64,000 nt of DNA, from positions 29,217 to 93,216 of the forward strand of contig JAGQTV010000060.1 of the NCBI GenBank assembly GCA_020438845.1, written 5' to 3'. The DNA comes from Mycobacterium sp. Lineage in GTDB: Bacteria; Actinomycetota; Actinomycetes; Mycobacteriales; Mycobacteriaceae. The notes under the pieces are model-generated. The model was given only the letters and a program-made list of their open reading frames with translations. It made no database searches and was not told where the DNA came from. Below, in pieces: positions 51,355-59,468 of the stretch. Each line of letters opens with the position of its first letter. Position 1 is the first letter of the stretch. The position numbers were made by a program, and so were the translations under genes.

Positions 51355-52650
51355 TCAGAGGTCAGCGACTTCACGCTCCAGCAACTCGGCCAACCGCGCC
51401 CGCGCCGCCTCCTTGCGAGTGGGCAGATGCTGTGACGGAAACAGAGTGTCCACCGGCTCGTACTCCCGCAATGTCCGCCGGGCCACGGTCAGCTTGTGCA
51501 CCTCGGTCGGCCCGTCGGCGATCGCCAACGACTGTGCAGCCACCAGCATCTTCACGAACGGCATCTCGTCGGACACGCCCAGCGCGCCGTGCAGTTGCAT
51601 GGCCCGCATGACGACGTCATGCAATACCGTCGGCATGGCCACCTTCACCGCGGCGATATCGCGGCGCACCTTCTGATAATCGTGATACCGGTCGATCTTC
51701 CACGCGGTACGCAGCACCAGCAGTCGGAACTGCTCGATCTGAATCCAGCTGTCGGCGATCTTCTCCTGGGTCAGCTGGAAATCGCCGAGTGGCCCGTAGC
51801 GGGTCTGACGAGACACCGCCCGCTCGCACATCATGTCGAATGCCCTGCGCGCCAGCGCTATTGTGCGCATCGCGTGATGTACCCTACCGCCGCCCAACCG
51901 GGTCTGGGCGATGGCGAATGCCTGACCTTCGCCGCCGAGGACGTGGTCGGCCGGAACCCGCACGTCGGTGTAGCGCACATAGCCGTGCGATCCGTGTCCC
52001 GAGGATTCCCCCCCGACGCCGACATTGCGAACGATCTGGATGCCCGGCGTCTCGGCGGGCACGATGAACAACGACATCTTCTGACGGGTGCGGGCCTCCG
52101 GGTTGGTCACGGCCATAACGATGAAGAACGACGCATAGCGGGCATTCGACGAAAACCACTTCTCGCCGTTGATCACCCAGTCGTCCCCGTCGCGGACCGC
52201 GCGGGTAGTGAACAATCCGGGATCCGAACCGCCCTGCGGTTCGGTCATCGAGTAGCACGACGAGATCTCCCCGTCCAACAGGGGTTGCAGGTAGCGCTGC
52301 TTCTGCTCCTCGGTGCCGAACAGCGCCAGAATTTCGGCGTTCCCGGAATCCGGTGCCTGCGATCCGAAAACCGAAGGTGCCCAGCGGGACCGACCGACGA
52401 TCTCGTTGAGCAGCGCCAGTTGCACCTGGCCGAAACCCTGTCCGCCGAGTTCGGGGCTCAGGTGCGCCGCCCACAGACCCTGGCTTTTGACCTTCTGCTG
52501 CAGCGGCCGCAGTACGCGCATCAGCTCGGGATTTTTCTTGTCGTACGGGTCCAACGGTGCGAGGTCCAGCGGTTCGAGTTCATCGCGCATGAACTGCTCG
52601 ACCCAGTCGAGCTTGGCCTGGTATTCGGGGTCGGTCTCGAAGTCCCACAT
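51355..52650 (-). CDS. Acyl-CoA dehydrogenase
   Basis: A 431-residue FAD-dependent acyl-CoA dehydrogenase. The N-terminal helical domain begins MWDFETDPEYQAKLDWVEQF. The FAD/substrate motifs are CYSMTEPQGGSDPGLF, WVINGEKWFSSNARYASFF and the C-terminal MQLHGALGVSDEMPF, then VARRTLREYEP. It introduces a C2-C3 double bond in an acyl-CoA. GGAGGTG gives a strong ribosome-binding site. It lies 21 bp after the alcohol dehydrogenase gene and 48 bp before the oxidase gene. It points to a CoA-bound pathway stage. Confidence 0.9.
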   Translation of the reverse strand: MWDFETDPEYQAKLDWVEQFMRDELEPLDLAPLDPYDKKNPELMRVLRPLQQKVKSQGLWAAHLSPELGGQGFGQVQLALLNEIVGRSRWAPSVFGSQAPDSGNAEILALFGTEEQKQRYLQPLLDGEISSCYSMTEPQGGSDPGLFTTRAVRDGDDWVINGEKWFSSNARYASFFIVMAVTNPEARTRQKMSLFIVPAETPGIQIVRNVGVGGESSGHGSHGYVRYTDVRVPADHVLGGEGQAFAIAQTRLGGGRVHHAMRTIALARRAFDMMCERAVSRQTRYGPLGDFQLTQEKIADSWIQIEQFRLLVLRTAWKIDRYHDYQKVRRDIAAVKVAMPTVLHDVVMRAMQLHGALGVSDEMPFVKMLVAAQSLAIADGPTEVHKLTVARRTLREYEPVDTLFPSQHLPTRKEAARARLAELLEREVADL

Positions 52651-52671
52651 GTCGTTTTCCCACCTCCTGTT

Positions 52672-53703
52672 TCAGGGCACCACCACGGCGCGGCCGGTGA
52701 TTTTCCCGTCGTGCAGGTCTCGGTAAGCCTGAACGGCCTCGTCCAACGAGTACACCGTGCGTTCGGTGCTGACCTGACCGCGGGCTGCCAGCGCAAGCAG
52801 TTCGGCCAACTCTGGACGGCTGCCCCAGTAGGTGGTGGCGATGCTGACCTCGTAGGGCTGGGAGAAGAACGTGACGGGGATTTCCCCGCCGCCGATGCCG
52901 ACTATCGTGATGTCGGCCATCCGGCGGGCGACTTTGCGGGCCAGCTCCAAAGTTGCTGTCGCACCGACGAAGTCGATGATGACGTCAGCGCCGCGTCCCC
53001 CGGTGAGGTCACGGATCCGCTGACCGGCGTCGTGATCGGAGCGCACCGTGTGGTGAGCGCCGACGCTCTCGGCCAGGGTGAGAGCGTCGTCCTTGAGGTC
53101 GACGGCGATGACCTGCGCCGCACTGGTGGCACGGGCGATCTGGACCGCGACGTGTCCCAGGCCGCCGACTCCGATCAGCACGATGGTGGCGTCCGGACTG
53201 AGCTTGGCCCAAGAGCGGCGGATCGCGTGATAGGGGGTCAGGCCGGCATCGGTGAGCGGCGCGGCTGTCTCCGGGGCCAAGCCGGCGGGCAGTGGAACCA
53301 GGTGGCGCTGGTGGGGGACGAGCAGGTAGTCGGCCATGCCGCCGTCCAACCCGAGTCCGCCGCCGCCGACCGCTGACGGCCTTTCGCAATAGTTCTCCAG
53401 CCCCACGGCACAGCGTGGGCAGACCCCGCAGCCCCATGCGCCGTAGACGGCCACTGCATCGCCCTCATTGAGGTCCGCCACGCCAGGCCCCAGCGCATGC
53501 ACCCAGCCGGCGGTCTCGTGCCCCAGCGTCATCGGCAGCCGCCACACCGCGGAGGCGTCGAGTTCGTAGAGGATGTGCAGATCTGAATGGCACGCGCCGG
53601 CAGCGCCCACCTTGATCACCACCTCGCCGGGACCCGGCACCGGTTCTGGTATCTCGACGAGTTCCGGTTCGCGCTGAAAGCCCACCATCCGCAGTGCCCG
53701 CAT
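52672..53703 (-). CDS. Zinc-dependent alcohol dehydrogenase
   Basis: A 343-residue MDR alcohol dehydrogenase. Catalytic zinc ligands are Cys in GACHSDLH and His-Glu in LGHETAG; the structural zinc has four Cys in CGVCPRCAVGLENYC. The NAD motif is VLIGVGGLGHVAVQIA, followed by GRGADVIIDFVGATATLEL. The start at ATG 53703 (MRALRMVGFQ) gives the standard length; an upstream ATG at 53751 would add 16 residues and overlap the divergent gene's start. It is the first gene of the catabolic operon and oxidises an alcohol or reduces an aldehyde. Confidence 0.87.
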   Translation of the reverse strand: MRALRMVGFQREPELVEIPEPVPGPGEVVIKVGAAGACHSDLHILYELDASAVWRLPMTLGHETAGWVHALGPGVADLNEGDAVAVYGAWGCGVCPRCAVGLENYCERPSAVGGGGLGLDGGMADYLLVPHQRHLVPLPAGLAPETAAPLTDAGLTPYHAIRRSWAKLSPDATIVLIGVGGLGHVAVQIARATSAAQVIAVDLKDDALTLAESVGAHHTVRSDHDAGQRIRDLTGGRGADVIIDFVGATATLELARKVARRMADITIVGIGGGEIPVTFFSQPYEVSIATTYWGSRPELAELLALAARGQVSTERTVYSLDEAVQAYRDLHDGKITGRAVVVP

Positions 53704-53749
53704 AAGGCCATTCAATCGGCTGAGTTCAGCCGGCACTGCCGAATGCGTC

Positions 53750-54604
53750 ATGCTGTCACCCGTGCTGTTGCTCAGCCGGATAACCGGGCACCAGGTCCGG
53801 GCCCCGGGAGGACGGACGGTCGGACGCCTCGCCGATCTCACCGTGCGCCTCGACGGTCAGGACACCGAGCAACTGGTAGCGCGGCTGGTGGTCAAACGCG
53901 CGGACGGATCGACGTGCTTGATCCCCTGGCAATCGGTGGCCAACCTTCATGTCGGTCGTGTGGAACTCCGGACCGACGATGTCGGGGACTGCGCCGTGAA
54001 GTCCCTGACGAGTGCGCTGGATCCCGATGAGATCCTGCTGGTGCGTGACGTCCTGGATACGCAGATTGTCGACGTGGTCGGGCAGCGTCTGGCCAGGGTC
54101 GCCGACGTGTTGTTGGCCCGCAGACCGGACGCGGCGCTGGAACCGGTCGGTGTCGAGGTCGGGTTCGCCGGGGTGCTACGCAGGCTGGGATTCAGACGCG
54201 CGGGGTTGGGTGAGGACGTCGTCGCCTGGTCGGATCTGCACCTGACATCGGACCGGGGGCACGCCGTGCAGCTGTCCACGCCGCGGGCCGCCGTGCACCG
54301 ACTCGACGCCCGGAGCTTGGCCGCTCTGATCAGCCGGGTCGACACCGATGCGGCCACCGAGATCCTGGCCGTCGAAGATCCAGTCCTGGCCGCCGCGGCG
54401 GTGCGGACCGCGCATCCCTCCGTCGGCGAGCGGCTGCTGCGGGCCATGAATCCGTCGCGAGCCGCACGGATCGTGGCCGCGATGCCGGCCGAACAGGGGC
54501 GCAGGTGGCGAAACCGGCTGGCGCGGCGGCGGAAGGACCGCAGGTTCCTGCGTTGGCGGGTTTGGCCGCGGCGCCGTCACCTGTTCCGGAGAACCCCGCA
54601 GTGA
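53750..54604 (+). CDS. PRC-barrel / MgtE_N-domain protein paired with an Nramp-like transporter
   Basis: A 284-residue cytosolic protein. Residues about 5-85 and 95-175 look like two PRC-barrel units (GGRTVGRLADLTVRLDG; VVGQRLARVADVLLAR). Residues about 185-265 match the MgtE intracellular N domain (ALISRVDTDAATEILAVE, MNPSRAARIVAAMPAEQ). The C-terminus is very basic (RRKDRRFLRWRVWPRRRHL). MgtE_N is a Mg2+ sensor in magnesium channels, so a regulatory role for the transporter is inferred. Start uncertain: ATG 53750 or GTG 53762. The stop overlaps the transporter GTG (GTGA). Confidence 0.78.
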   Translation: MLSPVLLLSRITGHQVRAPGGRTVGRLADLTVRLDGQDTEQLVARLVVKRADGSTCLIPWQSVANLHVGRVELRTDDVGDCAVKSLTSALDPDEILLVRDVLDTQIVDVVGQRLARVADVLLARRPDAALEPVGVEVGFAGVLRRLGFRRAGLGEDVVAWSDLHLTSDRGHAVQLSTPRAAVHRLDARSLAALISRVDTDAATEILAVEDPVLAAAAVRTAHPSVGERLLRAMNPSRAARIVAAMPAEQGRRWRNRLARRRKDRRFLRWRVWPRRRHLFRRTPQ

Positions 54605-55839
54605 GGCTGGTTCCAAAGGACGGAACCCGGCTTGCCGCGCTACTGGCCGTCGTCGGACCTGGACTACTTGCCGGGTTATCCGACGACGACCCGGCGGGTA
54701 TCACCACTTACTCCGTACTGGGTGCCGACCACGGTTACCAACTGCTGTGGGTGCTGTTGGTATCCACGGTGGCGCTGGTGATCTTCCATGGTCTGGCTGC
54801 GCGGATGGGGGTGGTCACCGGCCAGGGGTTGATCGGACTGGTGCGTCAGCGTTACGGCGTAGCTGTGGGGGCCGCCGTGCTGGTCGCCCTGGTGCTGGCC
54901 AACATCGGCACCACATGTGCCGAATTCGCCGGTATCGCAGCAGGTTTCGAGCTCTTCGGAATCAGTCGCTATCTCAGTGTGCCGATCGCGGCGGTGGCGG
55001 TATCGCTGCTGGTGTTGCGCGGCAGCTTCCATCGGGTGGAGCGTCTACTGCTCCTGCTTTCCACGGTGTTCCTCGCTTATTTCGCCTCGGGCTTTCTGGC
55101 TCACCCGGACTGGGGTGCGGCGGTACGGGGAACGTTCGTGCCGACCATGCCGATGACCGGTGAAGCGATCGCGATCGTCACAGCCACGCTCGGCACGACG
55201 CTGGCTCCCTGGGGGCTGTCGTTCATGCAGTCCTACGCCGTGGACAAGAAGTTGCGTACCGAGGATCTGGCGCTGGAGCGCATCGACGTCATCACCGGCG
55301 CGGTACTGACTGGTGTCATCGGATTCTTCGTCGTGGTTGCCTGCGCGGCCACCCTGCATCGCGACGGCCTGCACATCACCGACGCCGCCGACGCTGCTGT
55401 GGCGTTGCAGCCGCTGGCCGGGGAGGCGGCGTCGCGGCTGTTCGCCGTCGGCCTGATCGGGGCCGCATTCCTGGCCGCGTCGATCCTGCCGCTGTCAACG
55501 GCGTATTCGGTGTGCGAGTTCGCCGGCGTCGAGGCCGCAATCGATGATCCGTTCCAGGAGGCCCGCACGTTCTATGTGACCTACGGCGTCGTCACTGTCG
55601 CGGGCACGGCGATCGTGCTGGCACCGGACGTGCCATTGGTTTCGATCCTGGTAGGTACCCAGGTGCTCAATGCGGTGCTGCTGATCCCGTTGCTGGTGGC
55701 TATGGTCGGCCTATGCCGCGACCGTGACCTCATGGGGGATTTCGCTGCCGGCCGGGTTGCCACGTTCATGTACAGCCTGACGACGGCGGTCATCCTGGTG
55801 TGCGTTTTGGCTCTCGGGGTCACCGAACTGGTCGGTTGA
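54601..55839 (+). CDS. Atypical Nramp-family divalent metal transporter
   Basis: A 412-residue transporter with about eleven hydrophobic helices. The first helix contains GPGLLAGLSDDDPAGITTYS instead of the classical DPGN; helix 6 reads LGTTLAPWGLSFMQS, so Ala202-Pro203-Trp204 replace the MPH of Mn/Fe transporters. The helix-6 methionine that favours Mn and Fe is missing, as in the Nramp-related magnesium transporters. Together with a translationally coupled MgtE_N protein this suggests Mg2+ transport, but Mn2+ cannot be excluded. The GTG start overlaps the preceding stop. Confidence 0.82.
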   Translation: MRLVPKDGTRLAALLAVVGPGLLAGLSDDDPAGITTYSVLGADHGYQLLWVLLVSTVALVIFHGLAARMGVVTGQGLIGLVRQRYGVAVGAAVLVALVLANIGTTCAEFAGIAAGFELFGISRYLSVPIAAVAVSLLVLRGSFHRVERLLLLLSTVFLAYFASGFLAHPDWGAAVRGTFVPTMPMTGEAIAIVTATLGTTLAPWGLSFMQSYAVDKKLRTEDLALERIDVITGAVLTGVIGFFVVVACAATLHRDGLHITDAADAAVALQPLAGEAASRLFAVGLIGAAFLAASILPLSTAYSVCEFAGVEAAIDDPFQEARTFYVTYGVVTVAGTAIVLAPDVPLVSILVGTQVLNAVLLIPLLVAMVGLCRDRDLMGDFAAGRVATFMYSLTTAVILVCVLALGVTELVG

Positions 55840-55847
55840 GGGGATCG

Positions 55848-56390
55848 TTAGGGAATCGGGACCGGAACCGGCTCCGCAGCGGGACTCGGCGGCGGTGGCG
55901 GGGGCGGGGGACCGTAGATGTAGCTCCCGGTGGGGCCGACGACGAAGCCGACCTTCTCCTGGGTGTTCATACAGGTGACTGTGCCCGCGTCGTCCATCCC
56001 ACAGAAGATCTGCCGGAAACTCAGCCGCCTGTTGGGCGGTAGTCCCTTAACCACGCCAGCAGCCGCGTAGGCGGGGCTATCGGTGGTGGAGAATTTCGGC
56101 GGCCCCGACGGCCCCGCGCTGACCAGATTCGCGCCTTCCGGGGCTCCGGGCAGCGGACCGCTGCAGCCGTACTCGCCGCTGAGGCTGTTCAGGATGCAGA
56201 CCACTCCGGGCGGACCGGCGAAGGCGTACCACTTGCCACCGTTCACCGTGTAATCCGCCGGGTTCATCGGCATATAGGCGGTGACGTCGGGAAGTGGTGG
56301 CGGTGCGGCGGGGTCGGCTGCGGCGACCGGAGCGGCGAGCACACCTATCGCAGCCGACACAGCGGTGGTGACTAGTGCCCTCAATAGCAT
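55848..56390 (-). CDS. Secreted Pro-rich protein with four conserved Cys
   Basis: A 180-residue exported protein. The signal peptide MLLRALVTTAVSAAIGVLAA ends at VAAADP near residue 26. The mature part starts APPPLPDVTAYMPMNPADY and has four Cys in two pairs (GVVCILNSLSGEYGCSG; IFCGMDDAGTVTCMN), probably disulfide-bonded. The end is a proline tract (YGPPPPPPPPSPAAEPVPV). This layout occurs in many mycobacterial secreted proteins without known function. It is convergent with the transporter gene, 8 bp away. Confidence 0.78.
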   Translation of the reverse strand: MLLRALVTTAVSAAIGVLAAPVAAADPAAPPPLPDVTAYMPMNPADYTVNGGKWYAFAGPPGVVCILNSLSGEYGCSGPLPGAPEGANLVSAGPSGPPKFSTTDSPAYAAAGVVKGLPPNRRLSFRQIFCGMDDAGTVTCMNTQEKVGFVVGPTGSYIYGPPPPPPPPSPAAEPVPVPIP

Positions 56391-56460
56391 GCCGCCACTG
56401 TAACGAACGGGGTTGCGCTGCCGTGCCCCGCAGCCGTCCCGGGAACCTAAACCGCCAGCG

Positions 56461-56466
56461 TATGGT
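56461..56466 (+). promoter_or_regulatory. Putative -10 element of a leaderless promoter
   Basis: TATGGT (TANNNT) ends 7 nt before the ATG at 56474, with no Shine-Dalgarno. This supports ATG 56474 over the more distal in-frame starts. Confidence 0.55.
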
Positions 56467-56473
56467 CGTGAAC

Positions 56474-57211
56474 ATGGACCTGTTCGAGCGGCAGTGGCAG
56501 GCCTATCGTGCGGTGGTCGACAACGACTGGATGGAGCACCGCGGACTGACGGCGGCCTGCGCCGCGGCGCTTCGAACGTGGGTGGCCGAACATCCGGGGC
56601 GGCGTGGCGAGATCAGCCTGCTGGACCTCGGCTGCGGCGACCTGGCGCGGATGGGGCCCGTCTTTCGGGGGCTGCCGCTGAAAACCTATGTGGGGGTGGA
56701 CCTCACCGAACAGGTGCTACCCAAGGCGCATGCAGCGCTGGGGCGAGTGCCTTTTGCCGCCGAGTTCCACCACGCCGACATCGTTGAATTCGTCGAGGCG
56801 CCGGGTGAGACGGTTGATCTGGTTCACGCGTCGTTGGTGGTGCACCACCTGGAGGATGACGATAAGGAAACCTTCCTGGCAGCGCTGCGTCGGCGGGTGA
56901 GCGACGGCGGTGCCTTCGTGTGGGCCGACCTGTTTAGGGAGGCGGGGGAATCGCGCGCCGAGTATCTGGAGCGCTACACCGCTCGCATCCGCGGTTCGTG
57001 GCACGCCATCGACGAGGACGCCCGGCAGGCGATCGTCTCGCACATCACCGCCTTCGACTTTCCGGCCGATCGGGAGGCCATCGTCGAGGTAGCCGAACGC
57101 GCCGGCTGGCACTGGCGCCGGCTCTGGCACGGCAGCCACCGCGCGGAGGCTGTCGCGCTGCTTACTGCAAGAGAGCCATGCTCCGACGCAGCCGTCGGTG
57201 GCGGTGGCTGA
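56474..57211 (+). CDS. Class I SAM-dependent methyltransferase
   Basis: A 245-residue soluble methyltransferase. Motif I is ISLLDLGCGDLARMGPVF with the SAM-binding glycines; the acidic residue of motif II is in YVGVDLTEQVL; motif III/IV read FHHADIVEFV and VDLVHASLVVHHLED. The substrate is unknown. The start at 56474 fits a leaderless transcript. The 3' end overlaps the convergent SRPBCC gene by 50 bp, which is unusual in this otherwise tidy region. Confidence 0.85.
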   Translation: MDLFERQWQAYRAVVDNDWMEHRGLTAACAAALRTWVAEHPGRRGEISLLDLGCGDLARMGPVFRGLPLKTYVGVDLTEQVLPKAHAALGRVPFAAEFHHADIVEFVEAPGETVDLVHASLVVHHLEDDDKETFLAALRRRVSDGGAFVWADLFREAGESRAEYLERYTARIRGSWHAIDEDARQAIVSHITAFDFPADREAIVEVAERAGWHWRRLWHGSHRAEAVALLTAREPCSDAAVGGGG

Positions 57212-57659
57212 AGAAGGCCGACACGACGGCGCGAATCAGTGTGGCGGATCCAGGGATGAGACGCAGCGGTGCCTTCGGCGCAAGGGTGATTTCGTCTGTG
57301 ACGACGGTTATGTCTCCCCGGGTTTGCAGGGTGCGTTGGTGGACCCACATCTGCATTCCGGTCATGACCGACTCTTCACGGAACATCCGGCCGGGTTCGA
57401 TCCTGGCGATGGTGATGTCGTCATAGCCGACCGGAATGAATCCGAACAGCAGCAGGAGGCTTTTCCCGATGTGGGTGCCCGGCGTGACGTCGGCGATGGT
57501 TCTGCCGCGAAACGTTCGCGGCATGGTCATTGCCAGATAGGGGCCCATCTCGTCGTTGATGCCTTGCGGAGTGATGACGCGGGCCCACACTTCCTCAGGG
57601 GGAACTGCGATCTCACTGGTTTTCCGTAATGTGAGCGCCGCGGTGCGAGTCGGGCTCAT
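57162..57659 (-). CDS. SRPBCC-fold protein
   Basis: A 165-residue START/polyketide-cyclase-like protein with a hydrophobic ligand pocket. It begins TLRKTSEIAVPPEEVWARVI, typical of the first SRPBCC strand and helix, and has IGKSLLLLFGFIPVGYDDIT and DEITLAPKAPLRLIPGSATL. It could bind or present a lipid. The ATG overlaps the stop of the upstream TetR gene (ATGA), so it is cotranscribed with it. The 3' end overlaps the methyltransferase gene. Confidence 0.8.
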   Translation of the reverse strand: MSPTRTAALTLRKTSEIAVPPEEVWARVITPQGINDEMGPYLAMTMPRTFRGRTIADVTPGTHIGKSLLLLFGFIPVGYDDITIARIEPGRMFREESVMTGMQMWVHQRTLQTRGDITVVTDEITLAPKAPLRLIPGSATLIRAVVSAFFSHRHRRLRRSMALLQ

Positions 57660-58339
57660 GGCCCGCTCGGGTCGCTACGCCAGCCGGTGACCCCGATGAC
57701 GATCATCCGGAGTTGCTTGATCGCGGTCCGGGTGATCTCGTCCACTGCGGTGGCGTCCACGGCGTCCTCAAGAGCCTCGGCGATGATGATCATGGAGTTG
57801 ACGAACAAACTGGCCAGAATGTTGAGGTCCTCGGTGCTCCAGTCCCGCAGTTGCGGGAACCGGGCGAGATCGGTCGCCAGTTCCGAAGTGATCAAACGGA
57901 TTTCGGTGCGGATGGCATAGCGCAGAACGGTTACACCGCTGGATCGTTCGCGGGCGATGAACCGCCAGTGTTCGCGCTGTTCGGTGACGCTGGCGGTGAG
58001 GATCTCGACGGTGGACTCGATTACCCGGTTGGTATCGAGCCGACCGGCGCGCGCGGCGCGCAGCATTTCGCGCAGCGAGCGGAACGACTCGTCGATGAGG
58101 ACCAGGCCGAGGGCTTCCATGGATTCGAAGTGCCGGTAGAACGCCGCGGGGACGATGCCCGCGCCGCGGGTGACCTCACGCAGGCTCAGGGCGCTGAAGC
58201 TGCGTTCGTCGAGCAGCTTGAGTGCGGCTGTGATGATCGCGCGCCGGGTGGCTTCCTTGCGCTCCTCGCGGGACGGGGTGTCCCGGGTGCGGGTACGGCC
58301 CACCCGCTCCCGTCGGCCGGTTGGTGTACGACTATTCAC
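57656..58339 (-). CDS. TetR-family regulator of the desaturase locus
   Basis: A 227-residue TetR protein. After a basic N-terminal tail (GRRERVGRTRTRDTPSREER) the helix-turn-helix spans about 27-70 (ALSLREVTRGAGIVPAAFYR). The C-terminal domain contains TEQREHWRFIARERSSGV and FVNSMIIIAEALEDAV. It is divergent from the reductase-desaturase operon, so it probably senses fatty acyl-CoA and controls unsaturation, as DesT and FabR-type regulators do elsewhere. GTG 58339 has AGGG 10 nt upstream; GTG 58357 would add six residues. An inverted repeat overlaps the start. Confidence 0.87.
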   Translation of the reverse strand: MNSRTPTGRRERVGRTRTRDTPSREERKEATRRAIITAALKLLDERSFSALSLREVTRGAGIVPAAFYRHFESMEALGLVLIDESFRSLREMLRAARAGRLDTNRVIESTVEILTASVTEQREHWRFIARERSSGVTVLRYAIRTEIRLITSELATDLARFPQLRDWSTEDLNILASLFVNSMIIIAEALEDAVDATAVDEITRTAIKQLRMIVIGVTGWRSDPSGP

Positions 58340-58348
58340 CGTTGTGAA
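58335..58348. promoter_or_regulatory. Inverted repeat at the tetR start
   Basis: TTCAC and GTGAA flank a CGTT spacer in perfect symmetry, covering the tetR GTG. A TetR dimer bound here would block its own expression. Confidence 0.5.
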
Positions 58349-58401
58349 CCCTACCACAAATGGCTAAATACCCTTGACTGGGGGATTTTGCCACGACAAC
58401 T

Positions 58402-58417
58402 GTGTACATATGTTCAC
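58402..58417. promoter_or_regulatory. 16-bp palindrome across the reductase start
   Basis: GTGTACATATGTTCAC is symmetric in 7 of 8 base pairs and contains the ATG at 58410. It shares the half-site GTGAAC/GTTCAC with the inverted repeat at the tetR start, suggesting both are sites of the same regulator. Confidence 0.55.
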
Positions 58418-59450
58418 TCAAATACAACGACGCACTCCGTTTCTGGAGATCCTTCTCGGCCCACATGGCGTCGACCGCTACACCGAGTTGGTCGATCCGA
58501 TGTGGACCAGCGAGTTGCGCGCCACCGTGGTTGGGGTTCGGCGCAGTACGCCGGGCAGCGTGACGCTGCGGTTGCTTCCCAACCGGCCGGTGCCGTTCCG
58601 CGCCGGGCAGCACGTGGGCCTCACCGTCGAAATCGATGGCCGCCGGCACACTCGGTGCTATTCCCCGGCCAACGCCGAGGGTGCAGCCGAGATCGAACTG
58701 ACCGTCACCCGCCGGCCCGGCGGGCTTGTGTCGGAGTATCTCTACCGCGCAGCGCATCCCGAGATGGTAGTGGGGCTGGGCGCTGCCGCAGGCGATTTCG
58801 TGCTGCCCGAGGCGCGACCGCGTCGGCTGCTGCTGATCGCCGGTGGCAGTGGCATCACCCCCGTCATGGCGATGCTGCGTACGCTGCGTCGAGACGGATT
58901 CGACGGCGAGGTCGCTGTACTGCATTACGTGCCGACCCTGGCCGATGCCTGCTACCGCGCCGAACTGGCCGCCATGCCGGACGTGCGGGTGCTTTACGCG
59001 TGCACACGCGGAAGCTCCGGCTCCGCTGAATTGCAGGGTCATTTGACAGCCGAACACCTCGCGGCCGCCATGGTCGATCCGGATGCCGTCTACGTCTGTG
59101 GCCCGCCTGCACTGGTCGATGCGGTTCGCTTGCGCCGTCCCGATGCTCACGCCGAGAGTTTCCATTCTCCGCCGCTGGTGATCCCGGATTCGCCGGGGGG
59201 CGGCCGGATCACGTTTCACGACAGCGGTATTGACGTCATCGATTCGGGCCGTCCGCTGCTCGAGCAGGCCGAGGCCGCCGGGCTGAACCCACAGAGCGGA
59301 TGCCGAATGGGCATCTGCCACACCTGCACCCGCCGCAAACTCGGCGGCGCGGTGCGCAACCTCAACACCGGCGCGATTTCGGCCGCCGACGACTGCGACG
59401 TGCAGATCTGCGTATCCGTACCGGTCGGCGACGTCGAAATCGCCCTCTGA
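58410..59450 (+). CDS. Ferredoxin reductase-type NADPH oxidoreductase for the desaturase (Rv3230c-like)
   Basis: A 346-residue electron-transfer protein. Order: FAD domain (about 30-130; RAGQHVGLTVEIDGRRHTR, CYSPAN), NAD(P) domain (about 135-240; LLLIAGGSGITPVMAML, YVCGPPALVDAV) and a C-terminal plant-type [2Fe-2S] domain (about 265-346; GCRMGICHTCTRRKLGG, final Cys in VQICVSVPVG). In M. tuberculosis the homologue Rv3230c passes electrons from NADPH to the DesA3 desaturase. The start ATG lies in a palindrome. The desaturase gene follows after 18 bp. Confidence 0.9.
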   Translation: MFTQIQRRTPFLEILLGPHGVDRYTELVDPMWTSELRATVVGVRRSTPGSVTLRLLPNRPVPFRAGQHVGLTVEIDGRRHTRCYSPANAEGAAEIELTVTRRPGGLVSEYLYRAAHPEMVVGLGAAAGDFVLPEARPRRLLLIAGGSGITPVMAMLRTLRRDGFDGEVAVLHYVPTLADACYRAELAAMPDVRVLYACTRGSSGSAELQGHLTAEHLAAAMVDPDAVYVCGPPALVDAVRLRRPDAHAESFHSPPLVIPDSPGGGRITFHDSGIDVIDSGRPLLEQAEAAGLNPQSGCRMGICHTCTRRKLGGAVRNLNTGAISAADDCDVQICVSVPVGDVEIAL

Positions 59451-59468
59451 ATTCAAGGAGTTACCGAC

